A DNA stretch of 42,837 nucleotides from assembly GCA_900546625.1 (NCBI GenBank), contig URDU01000024.1:1-42837 (forward strand). Reading direction: 5' to 3'. The notes beneath the pieces were generated by a model. That model did not search any database, was not told the origin of the DNA, and saw only the letters and a list, made by a program, of their open reading frames with translations. Below, in pieces: positions 9,713-19,559 of the stretch; the first letter of the stretch is position 1; each line of letters opens with the position of its first letter. The DNA is from an uncultured Lachnobacterium sp. (GTDB lineage Bacteria; Bacillota; Clostridia; Lachnospirales; Lachnospiraceae). A program made the position numbers and the translations under genes.

Positions 9713-11206
9713 TTACTGTACTGAGAGATATGAGTATCCCATGAGACTCTCATCAACCTCTCTGGCAGCCTCACGTCCCTCTCTGATAGCCCACACTACA
9801 AGGGACTGTCCACGATGGTTATCACCTGCCACATATACGTTTTTAACGTTTGTAGCGTAATGACCCTCCTGGGTACTTACGTTTGTTCTGGCATTGAGCT
9901 CTACGCCAAATGCCTTTGCCACGTAGCTTTCTGTTCCAAGGAAGCCTGCTGCTATAAGCACAAGCTCTGCAGGAAGCTTTTTCTCTGTTCCCTCTACCGG
10001 AACCATCATAAATCTGCCTGTCTTCTCGTCCTTTTTACTCTCAAGACTTACAATTGTAAGCTCCTTTAAGTTGCCGTTTTTGTCCTTGTGGAACTCTTTT
10101 ACGGTTGTCTTGTAGATACGTGGGTCATGTCCGAATACTGCAATGGCTTCCTCCTGGCCGTAGTCTGTTTTTAAGACCTTTGGCCACTCAGGCCACGGAT
10201 TGTTTGCAGCACGCTCTGTAGGCGGACAAGGCATCATCTCAAGCTGTGTGACTGATTTGGCTCCCTGTCGGATTGCTGTTCCGACACAGTCGTTTCCTGT
10301 GTCACCACCACCGATAATGACTACATTTTTGCCCTTTGCAGATACAAACTTGCCATCTGTCAGGTTTGAATTTAAAAGGCTCTTTGTATTCTGGGTAAGG
10401 TAATCAACAGCAAAGTAAATACCCTTTGCATCTCTTCCGTCTGCCTTTATGTCTCTTGGATTTTTGGCACCACAGCAAAGGATTACCCTGTCATACTTCT
10501 TGTAAAGCTCTGCCGGCTTTATATCCTTTCCGACATCACAGCCTGTGACAAAATGAATGCCCTCTTCCTTCATTATATTAACTTTTCTGTCAATAATGCT
10601 CTTATCAAGCTTCATATTTGGAATACCATACATGAGCAGGCCGCCGACGCGGTCCTCTCTCTCATATACTGTAACCTCATGGCCTCTCTGGTTAAGCTGG
10701 TCTGCTGCCGCAAGTCCTGAAGGGCCCGAACCAATGATTGCCACCTTCTTGCCGGTTCTGACCTTTGGTGGCTTTGGAGCTGCATATCCGTTTGCATATG
10801 CAGTCTCTATTACACCATGCTCATTGTCCCTGACTGATACCGGACTACCCCAGTGTCCACATGTACATGCCTTCTCGCACAGTGCCGGGCAGACTCTTGA
10901 TGTAAACTCAGGGAAATTATTGGTCTTGTGCAGACGGTTATATGCCTGCTCCCAGTTGCCGGTATATACAAGGTCATTCCACTCCGGAACCAGGTTGTGC
11001 AGAGGACAGCCTGATGTCATGCCTGCTATTGTCATTCCCGACTGGCAGAAAGGAACTCCGCAGTCCATACAACGGGCAGCCTGTTTCTGTTGATTTTCTT
11101 TTGAAAGAAACACATGGAACTCGTTAAAGTTCTTAATACGCTCCTTTGGCTCTACAGACGCTGCTTCGCATCTGTCATATTCCATAAATCCTGTTGGTTT
11201 TCCCAT
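9713..11206 (-). CDS. gltD: Glutamate synthase small subunit (NADPH)
   Basis: GltD passes electrons from NADPH through FAD and two [4Fe-4S] clusters to the large subunit, which makes two glutamates from glutamine and 2-oxoglutarate. The 497-residue protein has the N-terminal cysteines AARCMDCGVPFCQSG, then GCPLHN and RVCPALCEKACTCG for the clusters. The FAD-binding motif is VAIIGSGPSGLAAADQL and the NADPH-binding motif is NVVIIGGGDTGNDCVG. Near the C-terminus VYVAGDNHRGQSLVVWAI is the second FAD contact. GGAGG precedes the ATG by 9 bases and overlaps the end of gltB, so the two genes are co-transcribed and probably coupled. A terminator follows. Confidence 0.97.
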   Translation of the reverse strand: MGKPTGFMEYDRCEAASVEPKERIKNFNEFHVFLSKENQQKQAARCMDCGVPFCQSGMTIAGMTSGCPLHNLVPEWNDLVYTGNWEQAYNRLHKTNNFPEFTSRVCPALCEKACTCGHWGSPVSVRDNEHGVIETAYANGYAAPKPPKVRTGKKVAIIGSGPSGLAAADQLNQRGHEVTVYEREDRVGGLLMYGIPNMKLDKSIIDRKVNIMKEEGIHFVTGCDVGKDIKPAELYKKYDRVILCCGAKNPRDIKADGRDAKGIYFAVDYLTQNTKSLLNSNLTDGKFVSAKGKNVVIIGGGDTGNDCVGTAIRQGAKSVTQLEMMPCPPTERAANNPWPEWPKVLKTDYGQEEAIAVFGHDPRIYKTTVKEFHKDKNGNLKELTIVSLESKKDEKTGRFMMVPVEGTEKKLPAELVLIAAGFLGTESYVAKAFGVELNARTNVSTQEGHYATNVKNVYVAGDNHRGQSLVVWAIREGREAAREVDESLMGYSYLSVQ

Positions 11207-11220
11207 TATCTGCGTCCTCC

Positions 11221-14200
11221 TTAGCCTCTTGTGCTGGCATAAAATGCCTCAATCTGTGCCTGCTCTGCGTTAAGACCCTTTTCTTCCATCTGTACAATAG
11301 CCATCTGCATACGGTTGTAATCGTAAGGAATAACCTTCTTGAACTTTGGAAGATACTCACTGAAATGATCAAGGATTTCCTTACCCTTTTCTGAGTTTGT
11401 AAGTGTTACATGCTCTTTTATCATTTCCTTAAGCTCTAATACATCGTACTTGTTTGAGACCTCCTCAGTAAATACCATCTGCTTGTTGGTTCTCATGTAA
11501 AGGTCATTGTCCTCATCAAGCACATATGCTATTCCACCGCTCATACCTGCTGCAAAGTTTTTTCCGGTCTTTCCAAGGATAACTACGCGGCCACCTGTCA
11601 TGTACTCACAGCCATGATCGCCGACACCCTCAACTACTGCTGTTGCACCGGAATTTCTTACGCAGAAACGCTCACCGGCAACACCGTTTATGAAGGCCTT
11701 ACCGCTTGTAGCTCCGTAAAGTGCTACGTTTCCGATGATGATATTATCATCCTTCTCAAACTTGACTCCTGCAGGTGGATATACGATGAGCTTTCCACCT
11801 GAAAGACCCTTTCCGAAGTAATCATTTGAATCTCCGACAAGCTCAAGTGTAAGTCCCTTAGGGATAAATGCTCCAAAGCTCTGTCCGCCTGCACCGTTAC
11901 ACTTGATAACAAATGTGTCTTCATCCAGCGTATCGTCATATTTCTTTGTAATCTCAGAACCAAATATTGTTCCGAGAGATCTGTTTGTATTTGTTACCTC
12001 AATCTCAATCGCACGCTTTTGTCCGCTCTCAAGTGCGCTCTTAAGCTGTGTCATGATCTCAGTCATATCCTTTGTCTTTGAAAGCTCAAAGTCATATACC
12101 TGCTTAGGATCGAAGATAACACTCTGCTTTTTGCCGTCAAACGGATTATTAAGCATGCAGTCAAGATCTATCTTTGACTGTCTCTCGCTTAAGTTGTCAC
12201 GCTTCTTTAAGAGATCTCCACGTCCTACGAGCTCGTCTACGGTCTTTACGCCGAGCTTTGCCATATACTCACGAAGCTCTTCTGCGATGAAACGCATGAA
12301 GTTCTCAACGTACTCCGGCTTTCCTGCAAAGCGCTTACGAAGCTCAGGGTTTTGTGTGGCAATTCCTGCCGGACATGTATCTAAGTTACATACTCTCATC
12401 ATTACACAGCCCATTGTTACAAGCGGAGCTGTCGCAAAACCGAATTCCTCGGCTCCAAGACATGCTGCAATTGCAACATCACGGCCGCTCATGAGCTTAC
12501 CGTCTGTCTCGATTCTTACCTTATTTCTAAGACCGTTCATAAGAAGAGTCTGGTGTGTCTCTGCAAGTCCAAGCTCCCATGGAAGTCCTGCATTGTGGAT
12601 TGAGCTGCTAGGTGCGGCTCCTGTTCCTCCATCGTAGCCTGAGATAAGTACTACCTGTGCTCCGGCCTTTGCAACACCTGCCGCAACAGTTCCTACACCG
12701 GCCTCAGAAACGAGCTTGACTGAGATTCTTGCATCTCTGTTTGCATTCTTTAAGTCGAAAATAAGCTGCTCCAGATCCTCGATAGAATAAATATCGTGGT
12801 GTGGTGGTGGAGAGATAAGTGCAACACCCGGTGTTGAAAGTCTTGTCTTTGCAATCCAAGGATAAACCTTCTTTCCAGGTAAGTGTCCACCCTCACCAGG
12901 CTTAGCACCCTGTGCCATCTTAATCTGAATCTCCTGTGCGCTTGTTAAGTATCTGCTTGTGACACCAAAACGTCCTGAAGCAACCTGCTTGATTGCCGAA
13001 CAGCGGTTCTTTCCATCTTTTCCGATTGTGAGACGATCCTTATCCTCTCCACCCTCACCAGTATTTGACTTACCGTGCAGATGGTTCATGGCAATGGCAA
13101 GTGTCTCATGTGCCTCCTTTGAAATAGAGCCATATGACATAGCACCTGTCTTGAAACGTGTCACAATTGAATCAACGCTCTCAACCTCCTCGAGCTTGAC
13201 ACCCTTCTTTGGATAGTTGAAATCCATGAGTCCACGGATGTTTGTATTCTTCTCTTCCTCATCCACAAGTGCTGTGTACTGCTTGAACATATTGTAGTCA
13301 CCGCGCTGTGTAGACTGCTGGAGGAGATGAATTGTAGCCGGGTTGTACAGATGGTCATCTGCACCGCTTCTCATCTTATGTCTGCCCTTGCTGTCAAGTG
13401 TAACATCAGTCTCAAGTCCGAGCGGATCGTAGGCTGCTGAGTGAAGCTCATTCACATCGTTCTCAATATCCTGTAATGTGATTCCACCGATACGGCTTAC
13501 TGTATTTGTGAAATACTTGTCAATAACGCTCTTGTCAATACCGATTGCCTCAAAAATCTTTGAGCCCTGATATGACTGGATGGTTGAAATACCCATCTTT
13601 GCTGCAATCTTTACGATACCTGTGATGATTGCATGGTTGTAATCATCGATGGCTGCATAATAATCCTTGTCAAGCATATGCTCGTCAACAAGCTGCTTAA
13701 CTGTATCCTGTGCCAGATAAGGGTTGATTGCACTCGCACCAAAGCCAAGCAATGTAGCAAAATGATGAACCTCTCTTGGCTCTCCTGACTCAAGGATGAG
13801 CGAAAGTGATGTTCTCTTTTTTGTCTTTACAAGGTACTGCTGCAATGCAGCAACTGCAAGCAATGAAGGAATTGCAACGTGGTTCTCATCAACACCCCTG
13901 TCTGAGAGGATAATAATGTTGGCTCCGTCCCTGTATGCACGGTCTGCCTCTATATAAAGTCTGTCTACTGCTTTCTCAAGACTTGTGTTCTTGTAATATG
14001 TGATAGGTAAAACCTCTACCTTGAAGCCATCTGCCTTTAAATTTTTAATCTTCATAAGGTCAGTGTTTGTAAGGATTGGGTTGTTAATCTTAAGTACACG
14101 GCAGTTTTCCGGCTTCTCCTCAAGCACGTTTCCTGCCTCACCGATATAGAGTGTGGTTGATGTGACAACCTCCTCACGGATTGAATCGATAGGCGGGTTT

Positions 14201-15774
14201 GTTACCTGTGCGAAGCGCTGCTTAAAGTAGTTGAATAACGGCTCCCTGTTACCTGATAAAGCTGCAAGCGGTGTATCGGTACCCATGGCTGCTGTGCCCT
14301 CAACACCATTTTTAGCCATCGGAAGGATTGAATCCTTGAGTGACTCATATGTGTAACCAAAGGCTCTCTGCATTCTCTGGCGCTCTTCCTTTGTATACTC
14401 AGGTACTCTCTGGTTAGGAATCTTTAAATCCTTAAGATTTACCATATATCTGTCAATCCACTCACCATAAGGCTGCTTGTCAGCATATCTCTCCTTGAGC
14501 TCATCATCATCTATGATTTTTCCTGCGACAGTATCTACAAGAAGCATCTTTCCCGGGCGGAGACGATCCTTTTTCACTATCTTTGTAGGGTCAATCTCAA
14601 GCACTCCTACCTCAGATGAAAGGATGAGATAATCATCATCTGTCACATAGTAACGCGATGGACGAAGTCCGTTTCTATCAAGCACTGCTCCGACTAAATC
14701 ACCATCTGAGAATACGATTGAAGCCGGGCCATCCCATGGCTCCATCATTGTAGCGTAGTACTGGTAGAAATCCTTCTTCTTCTGGGTCATGATTGAATTG
14801 TTTGCCCATGGCTCCGGAATCATTATCATAACAGCAAGAGGAAGCTCCATACCACTCATTACCAAAAATTCAAGTGCGTTATCGAGCATCGCTGAGTCAG
14901 AGCCTGCCGCATTGATAACAGGTAAAACCTTCTGGAACTCTTTTTTAAGCTTTGGAGACTCCATGTTCTCCTCACGGGCTGACATCTTGTCAGAGTTTCC
15001 AAGAATAGTATTAATCTCACCATTGTGCACGATAAATCTGTTTGGATGAGATCTCTCCCAGCTTGGGTTTGTATTTGTAGAGAATCTCGAATGTACTGTG
15101 GCGATTGCTGACTCGTAATCAGGATCCTGTAAATCCATAAAGAACTGTCTGAGCTGCTCTACAAGGAACATTCCCTTATATACGATTGTTCTGCTTGAGA
15201 AGGAAACCACATATGTATTGTCGTTTGACTGCTCAAAAACACGTCTTGCAACATAGAGCTTTCTGTCAAACTCAAGGCCTCTCTCAACATCCTCAGGTCT
15301 CTTTACGAAGCACTGCATGATGCAAGGCATACAGTCTCTGGCTTTTTTAGAAAGCTTATCAGGCTCTGTAGGCACTTCTCTCCATCCGAGAAATTCAAGG
15401 CCTTCCTTCTCTACGATAACCTCAAGCATCTTCTTTGCCTGAATAGTCTTGAACTCATCATTAGGGAAGAAAAACATTCCAACACCGTAATCTCTCTCAT
15501 CTCCGAGCTCTATTCCAAGAGGCTTTGTAACCTTCTTAAAAAACTTATGAGAAATCTGAAGCAGGATTCCGACACCGTCTCCGGTCTTACCGTCAGCGTC
15601 TTTTCCGGCTCTGTGCTTTAAGTTCTCAACAATCTTTAAAGCATTCTCGACTGTCTCATGTGTTTTGATACCTTTGATATTTACTACTGCACCAATTCCA
15701 CAGTTATCATGCTCGTAGCGAGGATCATACAATCCCTTAGCTGTGGCTGTGCTTTCATTCCATTGTTTACTCAT
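11221..15774 (-). CDS. gltB: Glutamate synthase large subunit
   Basis: GltB is the ammonia-assimilating half of GOGAT. At 1517 residues it is full length. After a short propeptide, Cys at about residue 25 (YEHDNCGIGAVVN) is the class II glutaminase nucleophile. The central part holds the FMN-binding synthase barrel (VKLVSEAGVGTVAAGVAKAG, GYDGGTGAAPSSS), and MMRVCNLDTCPAGIATQ supplies cysteines for the [3Fe-4S] cluster. The C-terminal beta-helix carries the repeated Gly motifs (YGATSGKAFINGVAGERF). GGAAAGGAAG precedes the ATG. It leads the gltB-gltD operon. A promoter lies about 70 bases upstream. Confidence 0.98.
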   Translation of the reverse strand: MSKQWNESTATAKGLYDPRYEHDNCGIGAVVNIKGIKTHETVENALKIVENLKHRAGKDADGKTGDGVGILLQISHKFFKKVTKPLGIELGDERDYGVGMFFFPNDEFKTIQAKKMLEVIVEKEGLEFLGWREVPTEPDKLSKKARDCMPCIMQCFVKRPEDVERGLEFDRKLYVARRVFEQSNDNTYVVSFSSRTIVYKGMFLVEQLRQFFMDLQDPDYESAIATVHSRFSTNTNPSWERSHPNRFIVHNGEINTILGNSDKMSAREENMESPKLKKEFQKVLPVINAAGSDSAMLDNALEFLVMSGMELPLAVMIMIPEPWANNSIMTQKKKDFYQYYATMMEPWDGPASIVFSDGDLVGAVLDRNGLRPSRYYVTDDDYLILSSEVGVLEIDPTKIVKKDRLRPGKMLLVDTVAGKIIDDDELKERYADKQPYGEWIDRYMVNLKDLKIPNQRVPEYTKEERQRMQRAFGYTYESLKDSILPMAKNGVEGTAAMGTDTPLAALSGNREPLFNYFKQRFAQVTNPPIDSIREEVVTSTTLYIGEAGNVLEEKPENCRVLKINNPILTNTDLMKIKNLKADGFKVEVLPITYYKNTSLEKAVDRLYIEADRAYRDGANIIILSDRGVDENHVAIPSLLAVAALQQYLVKTKKRTSLSLILESGEPREVHHFATLLGFGASAINPYLAQDTVKQLVDEHMLDKDYYAAIDDYNHAIITGIVKIAAKMGISTIQSYQGSKIFEAIGIDKSVIDKYFTNTVSRIGGITLQDIENDVNELHSAAYDPLGLETDVTLDSKGRHKMRSGADDHLYNPATIHLLQQSTQRGDYNMFKQYTALVDEEEKNTNIRGLMDFNYPKKGVKLEEVESVDSIVTRFKTGAMSYGSISKEAHETLAIAMNHLHGKSNTGEGGEDKDRLTIGKDGKNRCSAIKQVASGRFGVTSRYLTSAQEIQIKMAQGAKPGEGGHLPGKKVYPWIAKTRLSTPGVALISPPPHHDIYSIEDLEQLIFDLKNANRDARISVKLVSEAGVGTVAAGVAKAGAQVVLISGYDGGTGAAPSSSIHNAGLPWELGLAETHQTLLMNGLRNKVRIETDGKLMSGRDVAIAACLGAEEFGFATAPLVTMGCVMMRVCNLDTCPAGIATQNPELRKRFAGKPEYVENFMRFIAEELREYMAKLGVKTVDELVGRGDLLKKRDNLSERQSKIDLDCMLNNPFDGKKQSVIFDPKQVYDFELSKTKDMTEIMTQLKSALESGQKRAIEIEVTNTNRSLGTIFGSEITKKYDDTLDEDTFVIKCNGAGGQSFGAFIPKGLTLELVGDSNDYFGKGLSGGKLIVYPPAGVKFEKDDNIIIGNVALYGATSGKAFINGVAGERFCVRNSGATAVVEGVGDHGCEYMTGGRVVILGKTGKNFAAGMSGGIAYVLDEDNDLYMRTNKQMVFTEEVSNKYDVLELKEMIKEHVTLTNSEKGKEILDHFSEYLPKFKKVIPYDYNRMQMAIVQMEEKGLNAEQAQIEAFYASTRG

Positions 15775-15845
15775 AGGTTCTTCCTTTCCTAGTGTAAATT
15801 TGTTAACGGATAACTTATTAAGAAGTGAATCATTTCCTGTTTATG

Positions 15846-15874
15846 ATTTTACAACTATGAAAGCTCAATGTAAA
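15846..15874 (-). promoter_or_regulatory. Candidate gltBD promoter with embedded inverted repeat
   Basis: On the minus strand TTTACA (15869-15874) and TAAAAT (15846-15851) are 17 bases apart. The same bases form an inverted repeat, TTTACA-N15-TGTAAA, spanning the -35 and -10, so a dimeric regulator could bind here. It does not match the GlnR consensus TGTNA-N7-TNACA. Confidence 0.6.
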
Positions 15875-16092
15875 TAGTTTTTTTCTCGCTATTGTCTGAT
15901 TATTTGATAACTTAATATTATAAAGTTATTTTTCTGATTATATTTGTATTTTTATCTTGTTTTAAAGTTTATACGTACAATTCTCCCTTTTAAATTTTAA
16001 AACTTTTTTCAATAAAGCAAGGCATAAAACGCTGTTTTAGTAAATTGTGTCTGAATTGTGTGTGCTTTATAGTAGTTTTTCTTGTCTGATAT
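15875..16092. other. AT-rich spacer upstream of the gltB promoter
   Basis: This part of the 458-base gene-free stretch between gltB and the CPBP gene is strongly AT-rich with several T runs. The only symmetry I noted is AAAACGCTGTTTT at 16026-16038. I see no gene or known RNA. It could hold an UP-type element or a distant operator for gltB. Confidence 0.4.
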
Positions 16093-16130
16093 CAAAAAAA
16101 TCAGCTATACTTTTTATTGTATAGCTGATC
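16093..16130 (-). terminator. Terminator of the parE-to-CPBP gene run
   Basis: ATCAGCTATAC (16100-16110) and GTATAGCTGAT (16119-16129) make a perfect 11-bp stem with an 8-base loop. On the minus strand it is followed by seven T. It lies about 100 bases past the CPBP stop and closes the transcription unit before gltB. Confidence 0.92.
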
Positions 16131-16140
16131 ATCATGACAA

Positions 16141-16232
16141 TTAGTAAATATTCTCCCCTCGCCGCTCACATTTACAAAGCTGCACGATACTTGTACTTTG
16201 TCTACGCTCCGTTTCGCTCCATGCTAAACAGC
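16141..16232. other. GC-rich structured element after the CPBP gene
   Basis: Between the CPBP stop and the terminator lies a stretch with GGAGCG-type repeats on the minus strand and a stem ACAAAG (16174-16179)/CTTTGT (16196-16201). Its base content differs from the AT-rich spacer beside it. It resembles a dispersed intergenic element, but that is an impression only; no second copy is in the window. Confidence 0.35.
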
Positions 16233-17003
16233 TCATTCTGAGTGTTTTAAATAATAACCACACAGCACAATACCAACACCAAGACATATGACAGATACCA
16301 CCCACGCCATAACACTGCCATCAACAGTCCACTTCAAAATGCCGGTCTCTGTCCTTATGACAGCAAACGCATTGGCGGTGATATGACCAATCATGGCCGC
16401 ATATACATGCCCTGACTTATACATAAAAGCTGCAAGCACAAGACCAAGTAAAAAAGCATAGACAAACTGCACTACATTAAAATGAATAAGCCCAAACAAA
16501 AGCGCCGACAAAAATACAGCCTGCGGCACATTCATTATTTTGCGCATATTTCCAAATACAATGCCTCTGAAAACAAGCTCCTCCATAATCGGAGAAAGAA
16601 TTGCCGAGCCAAGCAGCTCAAGTGCAAGAGTGCTTGCATAAAAGCTCTCATTCGCCTTTGCATATCCTTCTGAGAGCCCGATAAGTGGTGACATGGTGAT
16701 GATATTGTTGAGTGCAAATGAAATGAAAAGTGTAATCACCATCACCCAAAGCACATTTATAAAAAGTGCCCTGTCAAGCTTTGGTTTTTCAACAAACATC
16801 TGCTGCGTCGGCTTATAGCTTGCAAAATACATAAATGGTATTGTAATTGCCGCAGATATTATCTGCGCTATCATATATGTCGAAGCTGTGTGTCCGATAA
16901 ACGCAAAAATAAAGTACATCGTGCTCAAAAAAACAATGTAGTAAAGCACAATCGGGACAATTATCTCCCACACTATCGCTCTTAATTTTAAATTCTTATT
17001 CAT
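16233..17003 (-). CDS. CPBP family intramembrane metalloprotease (Abi/CAAX type)
   Basis: This 256-residue protein has about seven to eight hydrophobic helices and the three motifs of the CPBP family: EELVFRG (near residue 141) with the two catalytic Glu and an Arg, then LFGLIHFN with a metal-binding His, then MIGHITANAFAV with another His and Asn. Family members cleave within membranes, and in Gram-positive bacteria some take part in bacteriocin immunity or envelope stress. Here it is the last gene of a run beginning with topoisomerase genes. Its ribosome site is weak (TAGGAATGG). Substrate unknown. Confidence 0.88.
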   Translation of the reverse strand: MNKNLKLRAIVWEIIVPIVLYYIVFLSTMYFIFAFIGHTASTYMIAQIISAAITIPFMYFASYKPTQQMFVEKPKLDRALFINVLWVMVITLFISFALNNIITMSPLIGLSEGYAKANESFYASTLALELLGSAILSPIMEELVFRGIVFGNMRKIMNVPQAVFLSALLFGLIHFNVVQFVYAFLLGLVLAAFMYKSGHVYAAMIGHITANAFAVIRTETGILKWTVDGSVMAWVVSVICLGVGIVLCGYYLKHSE

Positions 17004-17084
17004 GAAATTCCATTCCTATCTACAGTTTATAACTACTGTTTATAACTCTTGTTCTCAATACATTGCTCTGCAGCTTCATAAAAG

Positions 17085-17738
17085 CTAATCAAAAAACTTA
17101 GAAATCACATCAGGAAGCTGTCTTAAATCATCTATCACAGCTTTTGCCCCGGCACCTACCATCTCATCCACATCGCCAAAACCAAAGCTTACCGCTATGC
17201 TTGGCACATTGACACGGTTTGCTCCTTCAATGTCGAACATAGTATCTCCGATTAAGCACATTTCATCCCTTGGAATGTCTGCCCATCGGCGCATCACTTC
17301 ATTAAGCACCTCCTCCTTGGTATCAATCCTGCCGTCAAATGTAGCTCCGACCACCTCATCAAACATATCCCGTATACTAAAATGCTCCAAAATACGCTCA
17401 CATGATTTTTCCGGCTTCGATGATGCAAGTCCTATCCTATAGCCTGCTCCTTTAAGCTCCTCTATGCATTCCTTTACTCCCGGAAAAAGCGAGCATTCAA
17501 ATATACCTGTTTTGTTATAGCGCTCTCTGTACTTTTCGACTGCTTCAAGCGCCTTTTCCTTTGGAAATCCGTAGTGCTCCATAAATGTGTTTATGAGCGG
17601 CGGACCTATAAAGAAAAACAGGCTGTTTCTGTCCGGCTCATCTACGCCAAAGTGCGAAAGTGCATACTGCGCTGACTTTGTGATGCCCTCTGATGAGTCA
17701 ATCAGTGTTCCGTCAAGATCAAATAATATTGCTTTCAT
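17085..17738 (-). CDS. HAD hydrolase, phosphoglycolate phosphatase-like
   Basis: This 217-residue HAD protein of the IA branch has motif I FDLDGTLIDSSEGI (residues 6-19), an alpha-helical cap (FFIGPPLINTFMEHYG onward), motif II GLASSKPEKS, and motif IV IGDTMFDIEGANR. The pattern fits Gph/PpaX-like phosphatases acting on small phosphate esters such as phosphoglycolate or pyrophosphate. GGAG precedes the ATG. It sits between the VWA gene and the CPBP gene with short gaps on each side, so co-transcription is likely. No sequence feature ties its activity to theirs, and the substrate is not determined. Confidence 0.88.
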   Translation of the reverse strand: MKAILFDLDGTLIDSSEGITKSAQYALSHFGVDEPDRNSLFFFIGPPLINTFMEHYGFPKEKALEAVEKYRERYNKTGIFECSLFPGVKECIEELKGAGYRIGLASSKPEKSCERILEHFSIRDMFDEVVGATFDGRIDTKEEVLNEVMRRWADIPRDEMCLIGDTMFDIEGANRVNVPSIAVSFGFGDVDEMVGAGAKAVIDDLRQLPDVISKFFD

Positions 17739-17784
17739 TAGTTATCTCCATTGCTCTATATTTATTGTAAGTTCAATTAAAATG

Positions 17785-19527
17785 CTAGGTCAGTATCTCA
17801 TTTAACACTCGTCCGACAGCATCGGCAAACTCGTTGATGCTCTTTATCTTCACGAGACTTCTGCCGAATATCTTTGTTGCAAGCTCACTGTCATGCGCAC
17901 TTCCCATGAAGATGCCGATTACGTCTATTCCATAATTTTTAAGCCTCTGCACCTCATTTACAGTATCCTTAACAGCAAGAGCATCGGTGTACTCCCTGTC
18001 CTTATAGAATGCACCCTCTCCTGCTATCTGATCATCCTGGGGGCTTGCATCCGAAAACATAAAAAGCAGCTTTTTAGGCTTTTGGCTCTGCTCCATCAGA
18101 TGTGATGCAGCGCGCAGAGCAAGACCATCCCTGTTATTTCCTGCTGCGACATAACGAAACAGCTCATCCTCCACACCATAGTCATCATATTCCTTAAAAA
18201 TATGCATCACCGTGTAGCCTCTTATGCTACAATATGAATAAATCTGCACCGGTATGCCACAATTAGTCAGACTCTTTGACAGTACATATGCCTGTGCAGC
18301 TATATTCTGCTGCAGCTGCTTTCTGGAAGACGACGCATCCATAAGGATGTCGACAGAAAAGCCCGGTGTTTCCACCTCATCTTTTCGCTCAAACACACGC
18401 GGATTGTCCAGATACAGTGCCTTCCACACACTCGCAGGCTTTATCCTGCCGTGTGTTGAGGCATCCCAAAATGTCTCATCCGCTGTCTCCAAGTGCATTC
18501 TAAGGCTTTCTGTTAATCTCCTTATACTGTTTTGATACACTGCCCTGTTTTTTTGAAAATGCTCTTTGTTTTTGTCGTATTGCAGGGCTGTCTCTTTTGT
18601 AAATTCAAGAATCTCCCTGCGCTCTCTTTTATTGTCAATCTCATCAGGCACAGTCTGATTTTTCTTTGACTCAATACCTCTGGTAAAAAGCAGGTGACAG
18701 TTTTTATGATTTCCAACACATAGCTTTTTCTCTATCAATGCCTGCTGAGTGTCGGAATACATGCTTTCTCCAAAGCAGGCTGACACATACCGCTTCGCTT
18801 CTACAGGGTCCTTCTGCAGTGAAAACTGCATAAGATATCTCTTTGAATGCTCCATAGACAAAGCTGTACCGTAAGACGATAAATTTGGGGCATAAAAATT
18901 TTTAGCCCTGACATACTGTGTGCTGACCTTTCCTACGGAGTGAAATGCCCCGGCTACCTTCTGCAAGAAATATATCCCCTGCGGCTTTGCCACCTTTAAC
19001 GGCTTGTACGAGAAATACTTCCACAGGATTTCTCTTGTTTTCTCTATAATCTCATCAGTCGTCATATCAGGCGTAAAACAAAAAGCATGCAGCAGCTCTT
19101 CATCCTCCTGCCCAAGCTTTGATGGCTTTCCAAGTATCTTTCTGCAGTGTGCATTTCTGATTGTATCAATCCTCGAATACTCTCTGTTTTTATTGACTCC
19201 GGCAAGACTCTTTTTCGCATACTCAAGCCTTAAATCATATAGTGCCGGTCTCGTTTGCCTCTCCTTTTCATACAGGGCATTTTCCAGCCCTATCCACAAA
19301 AGCCCCTCATACAGCGCAGCATTTTTGCCTGTAAGCTGATAAAAAAAATCATCTATCTTGTCCTGCTCATACCATTTGTAGGTCAGACCGATTATCAGAT
19401 TAAGGTAAATATCCGCAGTGCCATCCGGTGCAAATGCCAGAAAAAGCGGCTCTATGTCATAATCACAGGCCGCCATCCATATGAAATTTCTTGCTCTTTT
19501 TGCTTCCTTTATATCCTGTTCTTGCAT
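17785..19527 (-). CDS. VWA-domain protein, CoxE/NorD-like partner of MoxR ATPase
   Basis: The C-terminal third of this 580-residue protein is a von Willebrand A domain with a metal site (MIDAS): DASSS supplies the DxSxS motif, NRDGLALRA sits in the second loop and FSDASPQDD supplies the third. The N-terminal 350 residues are helical and basic with no domain I can name. VWA proteins next to MoxR-type AAA ATPases usually act as paired chaperone-like machines that insert metals or remodel protein complexes (NorQ/NorD, CbbQ/CbbO, MoxR/CoxE). Its gene starts 32 bases after the ATPase stop. The client protein is not evident; no carboxylase, nitric oxide reductase or dehydrogenase is in the window. 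Confidence 0.85.
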   Translation of the reverse strand: MQEQDIKEAKRARNFIWMAACDYDIEPLFLAFAPDGTADIYLNLIIGLTYKWYEQDKIDDFFYQLTGKNAALYEGLLWIGLENALYEKERQTRPALYDLRLEYAKKSLAGVNKNREYSRIDTIRNAHCRKILGKPSKLGQEDEELLHAFCFTPDMTTDEIIEKTREILWKYFSYKPLKVAKPQGIYFLQKVAGAFHSVGKVSTQYVRAKNFYAPNLSSYGTALSMEHSKRYLMQFSLQKDPVEAKRYVSACFGESMYSDTQQALIEKKLCVGNHKNCHLLFTRGIESKKNQTVPDEIDNKRERREILEFTKETALQYDKNKEHFQKNRAVYQNSIRRLTESLRMHLETADETFWDASTHGRIKPASVWKALYLDNPRVFERKDEVETPGFSVDILMDASSSRKQLQQNIAAQAYVLSKSLTNCGIPVQIYSYCSIRGYTVMHIFKEYDDYGVEDELFRYVAAGNNRDGLALRAASHLMEQSQKPKKLLFMFSDASPQDDQIAGEGAFYKDREYTDALAVKDTVNEVQRLKNYGIDVIGIFMGSAHDSELATKIFGRSLVKIKSINEFADAVGRVLNEILT

Positions 19528-19559
19528 ATGTCCATTCCCTCATATGTCACAAGCCCCTA

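Noticed and set aside
10557..11093. 178-codon plus-strand open frame
   Set aside because: Antisense to gltD; no independent start signals.
11903..12637. 244-codon plus-strand open frame
   Set aside because: Lies entirely antisense to gltB, low-complexity Ser-rich product, no ribosome site; a shadow of the large gene.
15775..15874. GlnR-type operator before gltB
   Set aside because: Candidate TGTAA-N7 half-sites do not complete to TNACA.
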